Both the position numbers and the translations under genes were made by a program. Under the pieces are notes generated by a model. The model was given only the letters and a program-made list of their open reading frames with translations. It made no database searches and had not been told where the DNA came from. This document shows, one piece after another, positions 9,005 to 17,508 of a stretch of DNA of 64,000 bases; the first letter of the stretch is position 1, and every line of letters starts with the position of its first letter. The DNA comes from JACQFZ01 sp041485885 (GTDB lineage: Bacteria > Pseudomonadota > Gammaproteobacteria > Acidiferrobacterales > Sulfurifustaceae): positions 1-64,000 of the forward strand of contig JBGPKL010000003.1 of assembly GCA_041485885.1 (NCBI GenBank), read 5' to 3'.

Positions 9005-9883
9005 ATGGCTGCCCGATCGATCGCATCGCTGACGATTTCATTCGGCCTCGTATCCATTCCCGTGAAGCTCTACTCCGCCACCGAGGCGAGCCGGGCGATT
9101 TCCTTCAACCTCCTGCACAAGGATTGTGGATCGCGACTCAAGCAACAATACATCTGCGCCAAGGACGAGGTCGTCGTTTCGCGCGACGACATGGTGAAGG
9201 GATACGAATTCGCGAAGGACCAGTACGTGATGTTCACGCCGGAAGAGTTGAAGGCACTCGAAGAGGCCGGCACCCAAACCGCCGACATCACCGAATTCGT
9301 GCCGATCGAATCCGTCGACCCGGTGTACTTCGACAAGGCGTATTACTTGGCGCCGGACAAAGGCGGTGCGAAACCGTATGCGCTGCTGACGAAGGCGTTG
9401 CGCGAGACGAACCGCTGCGCGCTCGGCCGCTATGCCGCGCGCGGCAAACAGTACATCGTGATGATACGTCCGGTCGAGGACGGCCTGGTGATGCAGCAGC
9501 TTCTTTACGCGACCGAAGTGAGATCGATCGGCGAGATCGACATCCCGAAGACCGAGGTCAAAGACGCCGAGTTGAAGCTCGCCGAGCAGTTGATCGAGCA
9601 GCAAGCGTCCGACAAGTTCGATCCAAGCGCGTACAAAGACAACGTGCGCGAGCGCATCGAGGCGGCGATCCAGAAGAAAGTGGAAGGCCAGGAGATCGCG
9701 GTCGCCGAAGCGCCGGCCGAAGGCGGCGCACAGATTATCGATCTCATGGAAGCGCTGCGCGCGAGCCTCGACAAAAAGGCGCCCGCGCGCAAGCCCGCAG
9801 CAGCGGCGCCGCCAGCGGAAACGCGCAAGCCGCCGAAGCGCGCGCAGTCAGAGTCGAGCACAAGTAAAGCCAGCAAGAAATAG
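9005..9883 (+). CDS. ku: Ku DNA end-binding protein
   Basis: A 292-residue bacterial Ku, a homodimer that threads onto broken DNA ends and recruits LigD. The start MAARSIASLTISFGLVSIPV and the SFNLLHKDC...GSRLKQQYIC segment are typical of the Ku core. A lysine/alanine-rich basic tail (about residues 255-292), as in many Proteobacteria, probably binds DNA or LigD. It lies 147 bases downstream of ligD on the same strand with a repeat in between. Start ATG 9005, shortly after GGAGAA. Confidence 0.96.
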   Translation: MAARSIASLTISFGLVSIPVKLYSATEASRAISFNLLHKDCGSRLKQQYICAKDEVVVSRDDMVKGYEFAKDQYVMFTPEELKALEEAGTQTADITEFVPIESVDPVYFDKAYYLAPDKGGAKPYALLTKALRETNRCALGRYAARGKQYIVMIRPVEDGLVMQQLLYATEVRSIGEIDIPKTEVKDAELKLAEQLIEQQASDKFDPSAYKDNVRERIEAAIQKKVEGQEIAVAEAPAEGGAQIIDLMEALRASLDKKAPARKPAAAAPPAETRKPPKRAQSESSTSKASKK

Positions 9884-9931
9884 ACGACCGAGTACACCAC
9901 GATAAACGCCACAACGGAGGAGCCGGTCGCC

Positions 9932-10741
9932 ATGCACCAGTACGGCGTGCGCGACGTCGAGAAGTTGCTGCGCCTGCCGCGCAGCGCGATCCACGGTCTC
10001 ATCAAGGCGGGGTTCGTCTCGCCCAGGCGCGGTCCGCGCAACGCGTTCCTATTCTCGTTCCAAGATCTGATCGTCCTGCGCACCGCGCAGACGCTCGCCG
10101 CTGCCAACGTGCCGGCAAAGCGCATCAGCAAATCGCTCAAAGAATTGCGCCGCCAAATCCCCGAGAGCATGCCGCTCTCCGGTCTCTCCATCGGCGCGGT
10201 CGGCGACCGCGTGGTCGTCAAAGAAGGCAGCAACCGCTGGCACGTGGAATCGGGGCAGTACGTGCTCGCGTTCGACGGCGATCCGGCCGAGGGCTCCATG
10301 CGCGTGATGGAGCGGAAGACTCCCGCCGCGAGAGAAGCCGCAGATGATTGGTTCGAAAAGGGTTACGCTTTGGAGAGCGACCGTGTCGAAGCCGCGCGCG
10401 AAGCGTATGAGCGAGCGGTGGCGGCCGACCCTACCCACCTCAACGCCAATATCAACTTGGGGAGAATCCTGCACGAAGCCGGGCGTCTCGCTGACGCCGA
10501 ACACGTCTACCGCAACGCCATCGCCGCGTGCGGCAACGATGCGCTGCTCTGGTACAACCTCGGCGTTCTTCTGACGGACATGGACCGCAAGAACGAAGCA
10601 TTGGAAGCGTACGAGGAAGTATTGCGCATCACTCCGCGCATGGCGGATTGCCACTACAACATCGCGCTTTTGTGTGAAGCGTTGAAGAAGTACAAGCAAG
10701 CGATACGGCATATGGCGCAGTATCGGCGGTTGATTGAATAG
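9932..10741 (+). CDS. MerR-like helix-turn-helix protein with TPR repeats, NHEJ-linked
   Basis: A 269-residue protein. Residues 1-75 look like a MerR-type winged helix (VEKLLRLPRSAIHGLIKAGF...FSFQDLIVLRTAQTL). Residues about 135-265 form tetratricopeptide repeats (AREAYERAVAADPTHLNANI, DALLWYNLGVLLTDMDRKNE, ADCHYNIALLCEALKKYKQA). The start is ATG 9932 after GGAGG. It follows ku by 48 bases on the same strand, so it is probably part of the end-joining transcription unit and may regulate or scaffold it. That role is inferred only from context. Confidence 0.75.
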   Translation: MHQYGVRDVEKLLRLPRSAIHGLIKAGFVSPRRGPRNAFLFSFQDLIVLRTAQTLAAANVPAKRISKSLKELRRQIPESMPLSGLSIGAVGDRVVVKEGSNRWHVESGQYVLAFDGDPAEGSMRVMERKTPAAREAADDWFEKGYALESDRVEAAREAYERAVAADPTHLNANINLGRILHEAGRLADAEHVYRNAIAACGNDALLWYNLGVLLTDMDRKNEALEAYEEVLRITPRMADCHYNIALLCEALKKYKQAIRHMAQYRRLIE

Positions 10742-10743
10742 CC

Positions 10744-10766
10744 TTCTGCTGTGTCAGTGCAGCAGA
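10744..10766. terminator. Weak hairpin between convergent genes
   Basis: TCTGCTG and CAGCAGA form a 7-bp stem around a short loop, just after the stop of the HTH-TPR gene and before the stop of the converging Shedu-like gene. There is no clear run of T on either side, so it could be a bidirectional terminator or chance. Confidence 0.3.
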
Positions 10767-10785
10767 GGCGATAGGAAATAACCGA

Positions 10786-12222
10786 TCAGCTCGTAATTGG
10801 CGTAGGCCCTTTGAAAAAGTATAACTCAGCGTTTTGTCCTTCGAGGTCGAGTGGTCCGAGAATCTTCTCTACATTTGCACGAGCACTGCCAATTAGATCG
10901 TCGTAGGTAAGAATCCGCAGTTTGTTCTGTTGAGCTTGAAGCACAGCGATCTTTTTACGATTTTCCTCAGTTAGTGATGCAGACCGACCGATGACTACGA
11001 GGATGCGCGGGTTGGTCGAGATTCCAACTAGTCCAAGACCCTCTTCGACTCTCTGCTTATTGTCGGTGATGTATTGAATCCAATCCGTAATCTGATTGAT
11101 TGCATGGGTCAGCTCCTCACGCTGTTGCCCGTCTTTCCGAAAAATTTCTCTAATTGGGGCTTCGATTTCTACAAGCAAATAGTCGTTGTACGGTTCGCGA
11201 AAAACGAAATCACTTACCCTGGCTCCGAAGGCCAGTTTCGACCAACATCGCTGAGACGTCGGACATAAAAGTTCGGGGTGTTGTTTGAGGAATTGGTGGA
11301 CCGGTTCTTCCGGACCGGTTAGGAGGGTCTCAAATTCCTTAAGAAGCGCCGCATAGGCTCTCCTGGTAGCTCCCCGGCTGTCAATGCCGTGAAGTGTTGA
11401 CGCTACGAGATTCTTTTGAGCAATTGCAGCAAGCAGATCGAGTTCCGCCCACATCGGCGCGTACTCAGGCTTCCAATATTCGTCGGCAGGCAGCGGGTAG
11501 ATTTCTATCGTTTGCCACCCGACGTTAATCCGGAAGCGACTGTAAGCGATGAATTGTTGAGCGTCAGGCCCCGCAACGTTTGGCGGTGCTTCAAGAGGTT
11601 CAAGAACTCCATGCAACTGCATATTAAAGTCATTCTGAACTGAGACGAGGCAAGGGGGGCGTGATGACGGTGGTGGCATTTGAAAACCTGCCGACAATGT
11701 CGTTGAAACGCAAATATAAGGGCGACATCTCGTTAGCTCTTTCGTAGCCCCATCTGGGGCGATTGTGCTGAGCGCAATCTCGGGGCCACCACTACTGGGA
11801 ACGAAGGTGCTGGGGTCTTCGGGGAAGTAGATTACCTGTTCAGAAAACCCTGGTGCCGCTTCGGAAAGATCTACGGTCATCTGCCCGCACCTTATCTTCG
11901 GTTCTTCCTGGGAAGCTAAGTCGTACCGAACCAATATGCCGTCATTGCAGCGAACAACGAAGATGTCACAGGGTCCTTGCATATGCGGCGGCGCAAGCTC
12001 CTTCTGGCCCGCGTATTTACTTTCAAGAAGCTTCCGCGCAGCTTCTCTGTAAGCTTTCAGTGTTTCACAGACAGCCGAAGGAATGGAGCTCGCTCCAACG
12101 TTGGACGGTTCTGCGGCTAGTTCCTCAGTGAATTGCAACGGCTTTCCCGGTTGCACGAGTACTTTGCCGTATTTCGTTCGAGATGCCTGTTTGTCCTTGT
12201 CGTGTTCCACTGCGCGCTTCAA
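10786..12222 (-). CDS. Shedu-like (DUF4263, SduA C-terminal domain) nuclease, candidate antiphage gene
   Basis: A 478-residue protein. The C-terminal third (about 300-450) matches the Shedu/DUF4263 PD-(D/E)xK fold: a lead-in helix HQFLKQHPELL, then Asp338 in ARVSDFVF, Glu352/Glu354 in LLVEIEAP, and Gln377 in the helix THAINQITDWIQYI. Residues 1-295 are unassigned. Shedu proteins are single-gene antiphage nucleases. Here the usual E-x-K reads E-x-E, as I recall for one DUF4263 subgroup. No ATG precedes the domain in frame; TTG 12222 or GTG 12210 are candidate starts. Base composition is more AT-rich than the neighbours, suggesting acquisition. Confidence 0.65.
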   Translation of the reverse strand: MKRAVEHDKDKQASRTKYGKVLVQPGKPLQFTEELAAEPSNVGASSIPSAVCETLKAYREAARKLLESKYAGQKELAPPHMQGPCDIFVVRCNDGILVRYDLASQEEPKIRCGQMTVDLSEAAPGFSEQVIYFPEDPSTFVPSSGGPEIALSTIAPDGATKELTRCRPYICVSTTLSAGFQMPPPSSRPPCLVSVQNDFNMQLHGVLEPLEAPPNVAGPDAQQFIAYSRFRINVGWQTIEIYPLPADEYWKPEYAPMWAELDLLAAIAQKNLVASTLHGIDSRGATRRAYAALLKEFETLLTGPEEPVHQFLKQHPELLCPTSQRCWSKLAFGARVSDFVFREPYNDYLLVEIEAPIREIFRKDGQQREELTHAINQITDWIQYITDNKQRVEEGLGLVGISTNPRILVVIGRSASLTEENRKKIAVLQAQQNKLRILTYDDLIGSARANVEKILGPLDLEGQNAELYFFKGPTPITS

Positions 12223-12327
12223 TGAGATAGCGTGGCTGCGGTTAGCGGTGCGACTTCGTTCATTGTAGACAACAGCAGAAGATCGACGTCACGAAACAAC
12301 GCCGTGGGTTGGCCGCTGATTAAACGA

Positions 12328-12558
12328 TCAAGCGTTAGCAACGCGGCGGGCGTGGGGAATTTCGCCGTGGCCCACGGGACGAACTTTGTCGGCGGGTAAG
12401 GTCGCAACGGCAATGGTCTGACCGTCGAGGGCGACGAATTCGACTTCGAGACCCGCGCCGCCTTTGTGAATCATGACCACGGTGCCGATATCGCCGCTCT
12501 TCAGTCCGTGTTCCGGAATGTCACTGGTCAGTACGATCTGGTCGAGTTCCTTCACCAT
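12328..12558 (-). CDS. DUF4926 domain protein (76 aa)
   Basis: A 76-residue protein matching DUF4926: IVLTSDIPEHGLKSGDIGTV, EVEFVALDGQTIAVATLPAD. The family is small, beta-rich and of unknown function, and is commonly paired with DUF6883 as it is here: the DUF6883 stop lies 11 bases before this ATG. A toxin-antitoxin-like module is a common suspicion for such pairs, without proof. About 105 bases separate it from the downstream Shedu-like gene, so one transcript is possible. Confidence 0.75.
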   Translation of the reverse strand: MVKELDQIVLTSDIPEHGLKSGDIGTVVMIHKGGAGLEVEFVALDGQTIAVATLPADKVRPVGHGEIPHARRVANA

Positions 12559-12569
12559 CTTTGCCTCAC

Positions 12570-12899
12570 TTACACCGGATACGCTGTAACGAACCGCGGA
12601 GCGTCTTCACCTGTTTCGATGAACCAGACGGCGCGAACCTCAGGGCTCGTATTTCGTGGAGTCCTTAACGGACCGTCAACAATGTACTTGGTCCCATACG
12701 TCGTGATCATAGCTTTTGCGTCATGTTCAGTTGCGTGACGTCTAAGTGCAGTTTCCAACTCCCGCCAGTTGGCCGGCGTGAACCTATGCTGTGCAAAAAA
12801 TCTCGCTTTGCTGCGACCAGATGGATGACTAGAGGATAGCAAATAGTCCGTTATCTTAGCCTTGATTACTATAGCTATGTGAGCATTGGGCAGTCGCAC
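12570..12899 (-). CDS. DUF6883 domain protein (109 aa)
   Basis: A 109-residue protein with the DUF6883 pattern: KITDYLLSSSHPSGRSKARF near the start, HRFTPANWRELETALRRHA in the middle, then YGTKYIVDGPL and VWFIETGEDAPRFVTAYPV at the end. The same fold is often found as the C-terminal toxin-like tip of large polymorphic proteins, and free-standing copies pair with DUF4926. It is first in a possible three-gene unit with DUF4926 and the Shedu-like gene. Confidence 0.72.
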   Translation of the reverse strand: MRLPNAHIAIVIKAKITDYLLSSSHPSGRSKARFFAQHRFTPANWRELETALRRHATEHDAKAMITTYGTKYIVDGPLRTPRNTSPEVRAVWFIETGEDAPRFVTAYPV

Positions 12900-13069
12900 T
12901 GTTGGTATAACGGATTTCTTATCGTACGTAACGAAACGAAGTATAAGCCGGAACCAATATCGAACGTAGAGAGAACGTTTTCACATAAAAAGACGACGCA
13001 CGATGGGCGGACACGGACTTTCGCTTCGGATGCGCTTCTCGCGTTCGACGGAACCAGGACCGAGCCTCG

Positions 13070-13300
13070 TCAGCTGCTCGATCCTAAACTCGGTCGTCTC
13101 TTGTGCCAATCCGTCGCCTGCTGGAATGCGTGCCCGGCGCGTAGCAGGAGCGCTTCCTGGAAGTAGCGGCCAATGAGTTGGAATCCGAGCGGGAGACCGT
13201 CCGCGCTCTTTCCGCCGGGAAGCGTCAGGCTCGGGCTGCCGCTCATGTCGAAGGGCGCGGTGAAGCGGATGCGCGTCGTGTCGCGCCGACCGGTCGGAGC
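13070..13300 (-). pseudogene. Amidase family gene, 3' remnant
   Basis: The minus frame ending TGA at 13070-13072 encodes FTAPFDMSGSPSLTLPGG, then ADGLPLGFQLIGRYFQEALL and HAFQQATDWHKRRP. This is the C-terminal part of the amidase-signature family (the same region of GatA at 31772-33226 reads similarly). Upstream the frame degrades and meets the divergent histidine kinase gene, so the catalytic Ser-Ser-Lys core is gone. A 5'-truncated relic at the edge of the accessory patch. Confidence 0.8.
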
Positions 13301-13366
13301 GAAAGCTAAGCGGCACGACGATGAATTCGGTGTGCTATCTTCCCCTTAGTTGGCCAAGGAGATGGC

Positions 13367-14950
13367 ATGGCGCACGAGTTGAACGGCGAGCGTCCGGTAT
13401 TTCTGTCGACGCTGCCTGCGGGACGCAGAGAGCGCCGGCTCGCGGCCTCTGTCGTGCTGGTATCCGTCGCGGTGTTCCTAGCGGCGGCGCCGTTCGCGAA
13501 GCTGCAGCTCGCGCCGGTGCCGGCTTTCATCCCAAGTTTGGCGACGGCGCTCGTGATCAACGATCTGATCACGGCGGTCCTGCTGTTCGGTCAATTCGTC
13601 TTCCTGCGGTCGCGCGCGCTGCTCGTGGTGGCATGCGGCTACCTGTTCACCGCCTTCATGACCGTCGCGCACGCGCTCACTTTTCCCGGCGTGTTCGCGC
13701 CGACCGGTCTGCTCGGCGCCGGCCAGCAGAGCACCGCCTGGCTGTATATTTTCTGGCATGCCGGCTTCCCGCTGCTGGTCGTCGCTTACGCGCTGCTCAA
13801 GGACGAAGGACGGAAGATGAACTTGCCGCGCGGCCCGGCCGGCGTCGCCATTCTTGCCGGCGTTGCGGCGGTTCTTGTCGTCGTGTGCGCGCTCACGCTT
13901 TTCGCGACCGCGGGGCAGGAGGCGCTGCCCGCGGTCATGCAGGGCAACCGCATCGCTCCCCAAGGGTACGTCGTCTTAGCGAGCGTTTGGGTATTGAGCC
14001 TGCTCGCGCTGGTCGTGCTGTGGCGGCGACGGCCGCACACGGTGCTCGACCTGTGGCTGATGGTCGTGATGTGCGCGTGGGTCTTCGACATCGCGCTGTC
14101 CGCGGGCCTCAACGCCGGCCGTTACGACCTCGGCTTCTACGCCGGGCGGATCTATGGGCTGCTGGCGGCAAGCTTCGTGCTTTTGATGCTGCTGCTGGAG
14201 AACAGCTTCCTTTACGCCCGGCTCGTCGAGACGCATGAAAGCGAGCGCCGGAAAGGCGCAGAACTCGCGGCGGCGAACCAGGAACTGGAAGCGTTTTGCT
14301 ATTCCGTCTCGCACGACCTGCGCGCGCCGCTACGCGCGGTGGACGGCTTTTCGGGGATACTGGAGGAAGATCACGCCGGGCAGCTCGACGCCGAGGGGCG
14401 CGGGCTGCTCGCCCGGATACGCGCCAGCGGCCGGCGGATGGAACGATTGATCGACGATCTGCTCGCCTTCTCGCGCCTCGGGCGCCAGCCGCTCAGTGTC
14501 CACCCGGTACAACTGGACGACCTCGTGCGTCAGACCATCGACGAGCTGCGCGCCGGCCACGACGACCGCAAGATCGAATTCGCCGTCGGTAAACTCGGGA
14601 TCGTTCAGGCGGACCCCGCGCTCCTGCAACAGGTGCTGGTGAACCTGCTCGGCAACGCGATCAAGTTCACCCGCGACCAGAACCCCGCCGTCGTCGAGAT
14701 CGGCTGCCGAGTAGAAGGCAACGCAACGATCTACTGCGTGAAAGACAACGGCGCCGGCTTCGACATGCGCTACGCGGACAGGCTCTTCGGCGTGTTCCAG
14801 CGGCTACACCGCACCGAGGAGTACGAGGGAACGGGCGTCGGGCTCGCCATCGTGCAACGGATCGTCATCCGCCACGGCGGCCGTATCTGGGCCGAGGGTG
14901 CCGTCGACCGCGGCGCCGCCTTTTACTTCACGTTGAAGGAAGTGGCGTGA
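13367..14950 (+). CDS. MASE4-domain sensor histidine kinase
   Basis: A 527-residue inner-membrane kinase. Residues about 20-285 form a MASE4-type sensory membrane domain with 7-8 helices (AHALTFPGVFAPTGLLGAGQ, WLYIFWHAGFPLLV). A short coiled linker leads to HisKA with the phospho-acceptor His316 in YSVSHDLRAPLRAVDG, and the HATPase carries N, G1 and G2 boxes (NLLGNAIKFT, DNGAGFDM, GTGVGLAIV). There is no attached receiver and no response regulator beside it. The core is closely similar to the kinase at 25435-26907, which has a Rcp1-type regulator. Start ATG 13367 after AGGAGAT. Confidence 0.9.
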   Translation: MAHELNGERPVFLSTLPAGRRERRLAASVVLVSVAVFLAAAPFAKLQLAPVPAFIPSLATALVINDLITAVLLFGQFVFLRSRALLVVACGYLFTAFMTVAHALTFPGVFAPTGLLGAGQQSTAWLYIFWHAGFPLLVVAYALLKDEGRKMNLPRGPAGVAILAGVAAVLVVVCALTLFATAGQEALPAVMQGNRIAPQGYVVLASVWVLSLLALVVLWRRRPHTVLDLWLMVVMCAWVFDIALSAGLNAGRYDLGFYAGRIYGLLAASFVLLMLLLENSFLYARLVETHESERRKGAELAAANQELEAFCYSVSHDLRAPLRAVDGFSGILEEDHAGQLDAEGRGLLARIRASGRRMERLIDDLLAFSRLGRQPLSVHPVQLDDLVRQTIDELRAGHDDRKIEFAVGKLGIVQADPALLQQVLVNLLGNAIKFTRDQNPAVVEIGCRVEGNATIYCVKDNGAGFDMRYADRLFGVFQRLHRTEEYEGTGVGLAIVQRIVIRHGGRIWAEGAVDRGAAFYFTLKEVA

Positions 14951-15007
14951 GCGCTATTCACGAAGACAGACGCGCGAAGTGAATCGCTGAACGAAGCGGC
15001 GGTCCGA

Positions 15008-15895
15008 CTACGTTGGCGTGGCTTGCGCTCGCCGTCGGCGCAGCTCGTCGGTCGTCTCGCCGTTACCGTCAGGTCTCCAGCCCGGCGGCATGAACAGATA
15101 GCCGAAAACCGCCTTCAAGCTGCGCGCGCGACTTAGATCACGCAGTATGCTGCTCCACTGCGTGAACTCGATGCGCAGTGGGTTGTAGCTGGTGATCGGA
15201 TGCACCCAACCGTAGCGGCACGGCACGTCGTCGCGCTCTTCGACGTACGTTCCGAACAGTCGATCGAACACGATGAGCACGCCACCGTAGTTCGCATCCA
15301 GATACTCGATGTTGGCCGCGTGGTGGACGCGATGCGCCGAGGGCGTGTTGAGCACGTATTCGAGCCAGCCGAGCTTCGGAATCCACGTGGCGTGAATCCA
15401 GAATTGATAGAGCAGATTCAGCGTCAACGTCGCCAACACGACGGGCGTCGGGAAACCGAGCCACACCATCGGCACGAAAAAGAAAGTCGTTCCCGTCAGC
15501 CGGCCGACCAGACCGATGCGGTACGCGGCCGACAGATTCAATTCGTTGGCGGAGTGGTGCACGGAATGGTTGCCCCAGAACCAGCGCACGCGATGCGCGG
15601 CGCGGTGGTACCAGTAGTAGCAGAACTCCTGGCCGATGAACAAAATCAATATCGATTGCCAGGTGTCGAGCGGCATGGTTGTCAGCCGATGTTCCCAGGC
15701 GAGATTGACCAAGGGAGTTGCAATGGACAAGGGCAGGAAGATAGTCACCGCCACGCGGGTGAACAAGTCGAATACCGACACACCCATCGCTTTCCAGTCG
15801 TAGCGTTGCCGGCGCGCCAACACCAGCGCTTCGATCAGCGAGGAAAAGAAGACGACGGGTAAGGCGACGAACAGCAAGAATTGTTGAAGAGTCAT
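15008..15895 (-). CDS. Sterol desaturase/fatty acid hydroxylase family membrane protein
   Basis: A 295-residue integral membrane di-iron oxygenase of the sterol desaturase superfamily. The histidine clusters expected for metal binding are present: HRAAH (HxxxH), HSVHH (HxxHH) and HRVHH (HxxHH). Several hydrophobic helices lie in the N-terminal half. It likely hydroxylates or desaturates a lipid; the substrate is unknown. The start is ATG 15895 (MTLQQFLLFV), which gives a normal N-terminal helix; an in-frame start further upstream would add a basic, low-complexity leader overlapping the next gene's upstream region. Divergent from the DUF3047 gene. Confidence 0.85.
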   Translation of the reverse strand: MTLQQFLLFVALPVVFFSSLIEALVLARRQRYDWKAMGVSVFDLFTRVAVTIFLPLSIATPLVNLAWEHRLTTMPLDTWQSILILFIGQEFCYYWYHRAAHRVRWFWGNHSVHHSANELNLSAAYRIGLVGRLTGTTFFFVPMVWLGFPTPVVLATLTLNLLYQFWIHATWIPKLGWLEYVLNTPSAHRVHHAANIEYLDANYGGVLIVFDRLFGTYVEERDDVPCRYGWVHPITSYNPLRIEFTQWSSILRDLSRARSLKAVFGYLFMPPGWRPDGNGETTDELRRRRAQATPT

Positions 15896-16071
15896 TGCTT
15901 GGAACCGCGCCTCCGAGTTTGAAGTATAACCTGAAAGTCGATGAACGCTCGCGGGCGGGCCCCGACGTGGTTTCGGCCGCACTCAATACGCAGGCGCCGA
16001 CACTCGCGGTTCGGGTGGAAACTTTAAAGGGACGTCGTGCTCTAACAGCGGACACGTCGACGAAGACTTCG

Positions 16072-16818
16072 ATGAAGCGTTTACTTTCGATATTGCTCGG
16101 CGCCCTGGCGTGCACTGCATTCGTCGCCTCTACGGCAGCGGAACGCGACGACAGCATCGAGGTCGGCGGATTTTCTCACGGAGCAATCGGCGGGCTGCCG
16201 GCCAAATGGAAGCCGCTGACGTTTCCGACAATACGCAATCATACGAGCTACGCGCTCGTATCCGACGGCGGGCTAGTCGTCGTGCGCGCGGAGGCCAAGG
16301 CGAGTGCCTCGGGCCTCGCCACCGACGTACGCATCGATCCGCGCGAATATCCGATCATCCGCTGGCGCTGGAAGATCGCGAATCTGCTCGAGCGCGCCGA
16401 CCTCACGCGCAAGGACGGCGACGACTACCCGGCGCGCTTGTACATCAACTTCCGCGGTAAACGCGACGAGTCGAGTTTTTTGGACAACGTGGAAATTGCC
16501 GTCTACCGCAAGATCTACGGGCAGGATCCGCCGACCGCCGCGATCAACTACATCTGGGACAGCAAAGCGCCCGCCGGGACGATCGCGCCGAACGCGTACA
16601 CCGCGCGCGTGCGCATGATCGTCGTGAGGAGCGGCGCCGACGCGATCGGCCGCTGGGTCGATGAGGAGCGCAATCTGCTCGACGACTATCGCGCCGCCTT
16701 CGGCGAAGATCCGCCACCCATCGTCAGCGTTGCCATCATGACCGACACCGACAACACCGGCGAGTCGGCGATCGCGTGGTATGGCGACATTACGTTCCGT
16801 AAAAAGGAGACGAAGTAA
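16072..16818 (+). CDS. Secreted DUF3047 family protein
   Basis: A 248-residue protein with an N-terminal signal peptide (MKRLLSILLGALACTAFVAS, cleavage near TAA-ER), so periplasmic or exported. The body matches DUF3047: LPAKWKPLTFP, IIRWRWKIANLLE, KDGDDYPARLYINF, IWDSKAPAGTI and a conserved end VAIMTDTDNTGESAIAWYGD. The family's function is unknown; the fold resembles a beta-sandwich, carbohydrate-binding-like domain. The start is ATG 16072; earlier in-frame sequence lacks signal-peptide character. Confidence 0.83.
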   Translation: MKRLLSILLGALACTAFVASTAAERDDSIEVGGFSHGAIGGLPAKWKPLTFPTIRNHTSYALVSDGGLVVVRAEAKASASGLATDVRIDPREYPIIRWRWKIANLLERADLTRKDGDDYPARLYINFRGKRDESSFLDNVEIAVYRKIYGQDPPTAAINYIWDSKAPAGTIAPNAYTARVRMIVVRSGADAIGRWVDEERNLLDDYRAAFGEDPPPIVSVAIMTDTDNTGESAIAWYGDITFRKKETK

Positions 16819-16879
16819 GCCGCTACGCGACGGCGACGCAATGCATAAACGCGCTCAGGTAATGCATCGCGGATGTGTA

Positions 16880-17335
16880 CACCCGCTTTCGGCGAGGCGC
16901 CTCCACAGTCCCGAGCAACTAGAACCGGACGTAAACGTCGATCGTACGACCGCCTCCGTTATCTACAACAGCCAATTGTCAGGCAACGATTGGCAAACCA
17001 CATTCGCCTGGGGACGCGATGCGCCGAACGGCGGCACCGTTACCGATGCTTATCTGTTGGAGTCAGCCGTTAATTTTCAAAAGACGCACACGCTGTTTGC
17101 ACGTCTGGAGCGGGTCGAGAAGAACGAATTGTTTTTGCACCCGAACCCGCTAGCCGACGAAGTCTTCCGCGTGAACAAGTTGAGCGTGGGATACGTCTAC
17201 GACTTCCCGACCGAGAAGCGCTTCAAGTTCGGACTCGGCGGCTTGGTTAGCGCGTATTCGCTGCCGAGCGAGCTCAACACCGTGTACGGACACCCGACGT
17301 CCTACATGATTTTTGCGCGGCTGAAACTTCAGTAG
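16880..17335 (+). pseudogene. 3' remnant of an outer-membrane protein gene of the copper-resistance-associated type
   Basis: The open frame contains LHSPEQLEPDVNVDRTTASV, WQTTFAWGRDAPNGGTV, DAYLLESAVNF, VGYVYDFPTEKRFKFGLGGL and SYMIFARLKLQ. I recognise this as the last ~150 residues of a ~450-550-residue outer-membrane barrel protein that often sits in copper-resistance loci. The N-terminal two thirds and the signal peptide are absent; the possible start at 16781 overlaps the upstream gene and codes for unrelated residues. So it is a truncated relic, perhaps of a lost metal-resistance cluster. Confidence 0.7.
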
Positions 17336-17358
17336 CGGAGATTTTCCAGGAGAAAACG

Positions 17359-17508
17359 ATGCTGCGTAAACCGTATGTATGGCATCCGATTTTTGTGCAC
17401 TTCAGCGTGGCTCCGAAGACGGAGGAACCAAAGGGCGCGGTCGGCGCATCCGATCGACCGGAAAAGACCCATCAACATGCGCATAAGACGCCGGGCCATC
17501 GTCATTAG
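17359..17508 (+). pseudogene. Short ORF, possible decayed DUF2231 membrane-protein gene start
   Basis: ATG 17359 has a good AGGAG site eight bases upstream and begins MLRKPYVWHPIFVHFSVA, like the HPxxVHFPIAL start of DUF2231 membrane proteins. It then runs into Pro/His/Lys-rich sequence and stops at TAG 17506-17508. In another frame 17540-17600 reads like a broken second helix (FLIA, stop, FVLGALGS). The likely explanation is a frameshifted relic. A free 49-residue peptide cannot be excluded. Confidence 0.35.

Noticed and set aside
12219..12413. 64-codon minus-strand frame between DUF4926 and the Shedu-like gene
   Set aside because: It overlaps the end of DUF4926 in another frame and shows no family pattern. 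It was considered because the Shedu-like start is unclear.
15138..16157. 339-codon minus-strand frame overlapping the hydroxylase and DUF3047 genes
   Set aside because: Arg/Ala-rich, out of frame with the clear histidine motifs of the hydroxylase, and crossing into a divergent gene.
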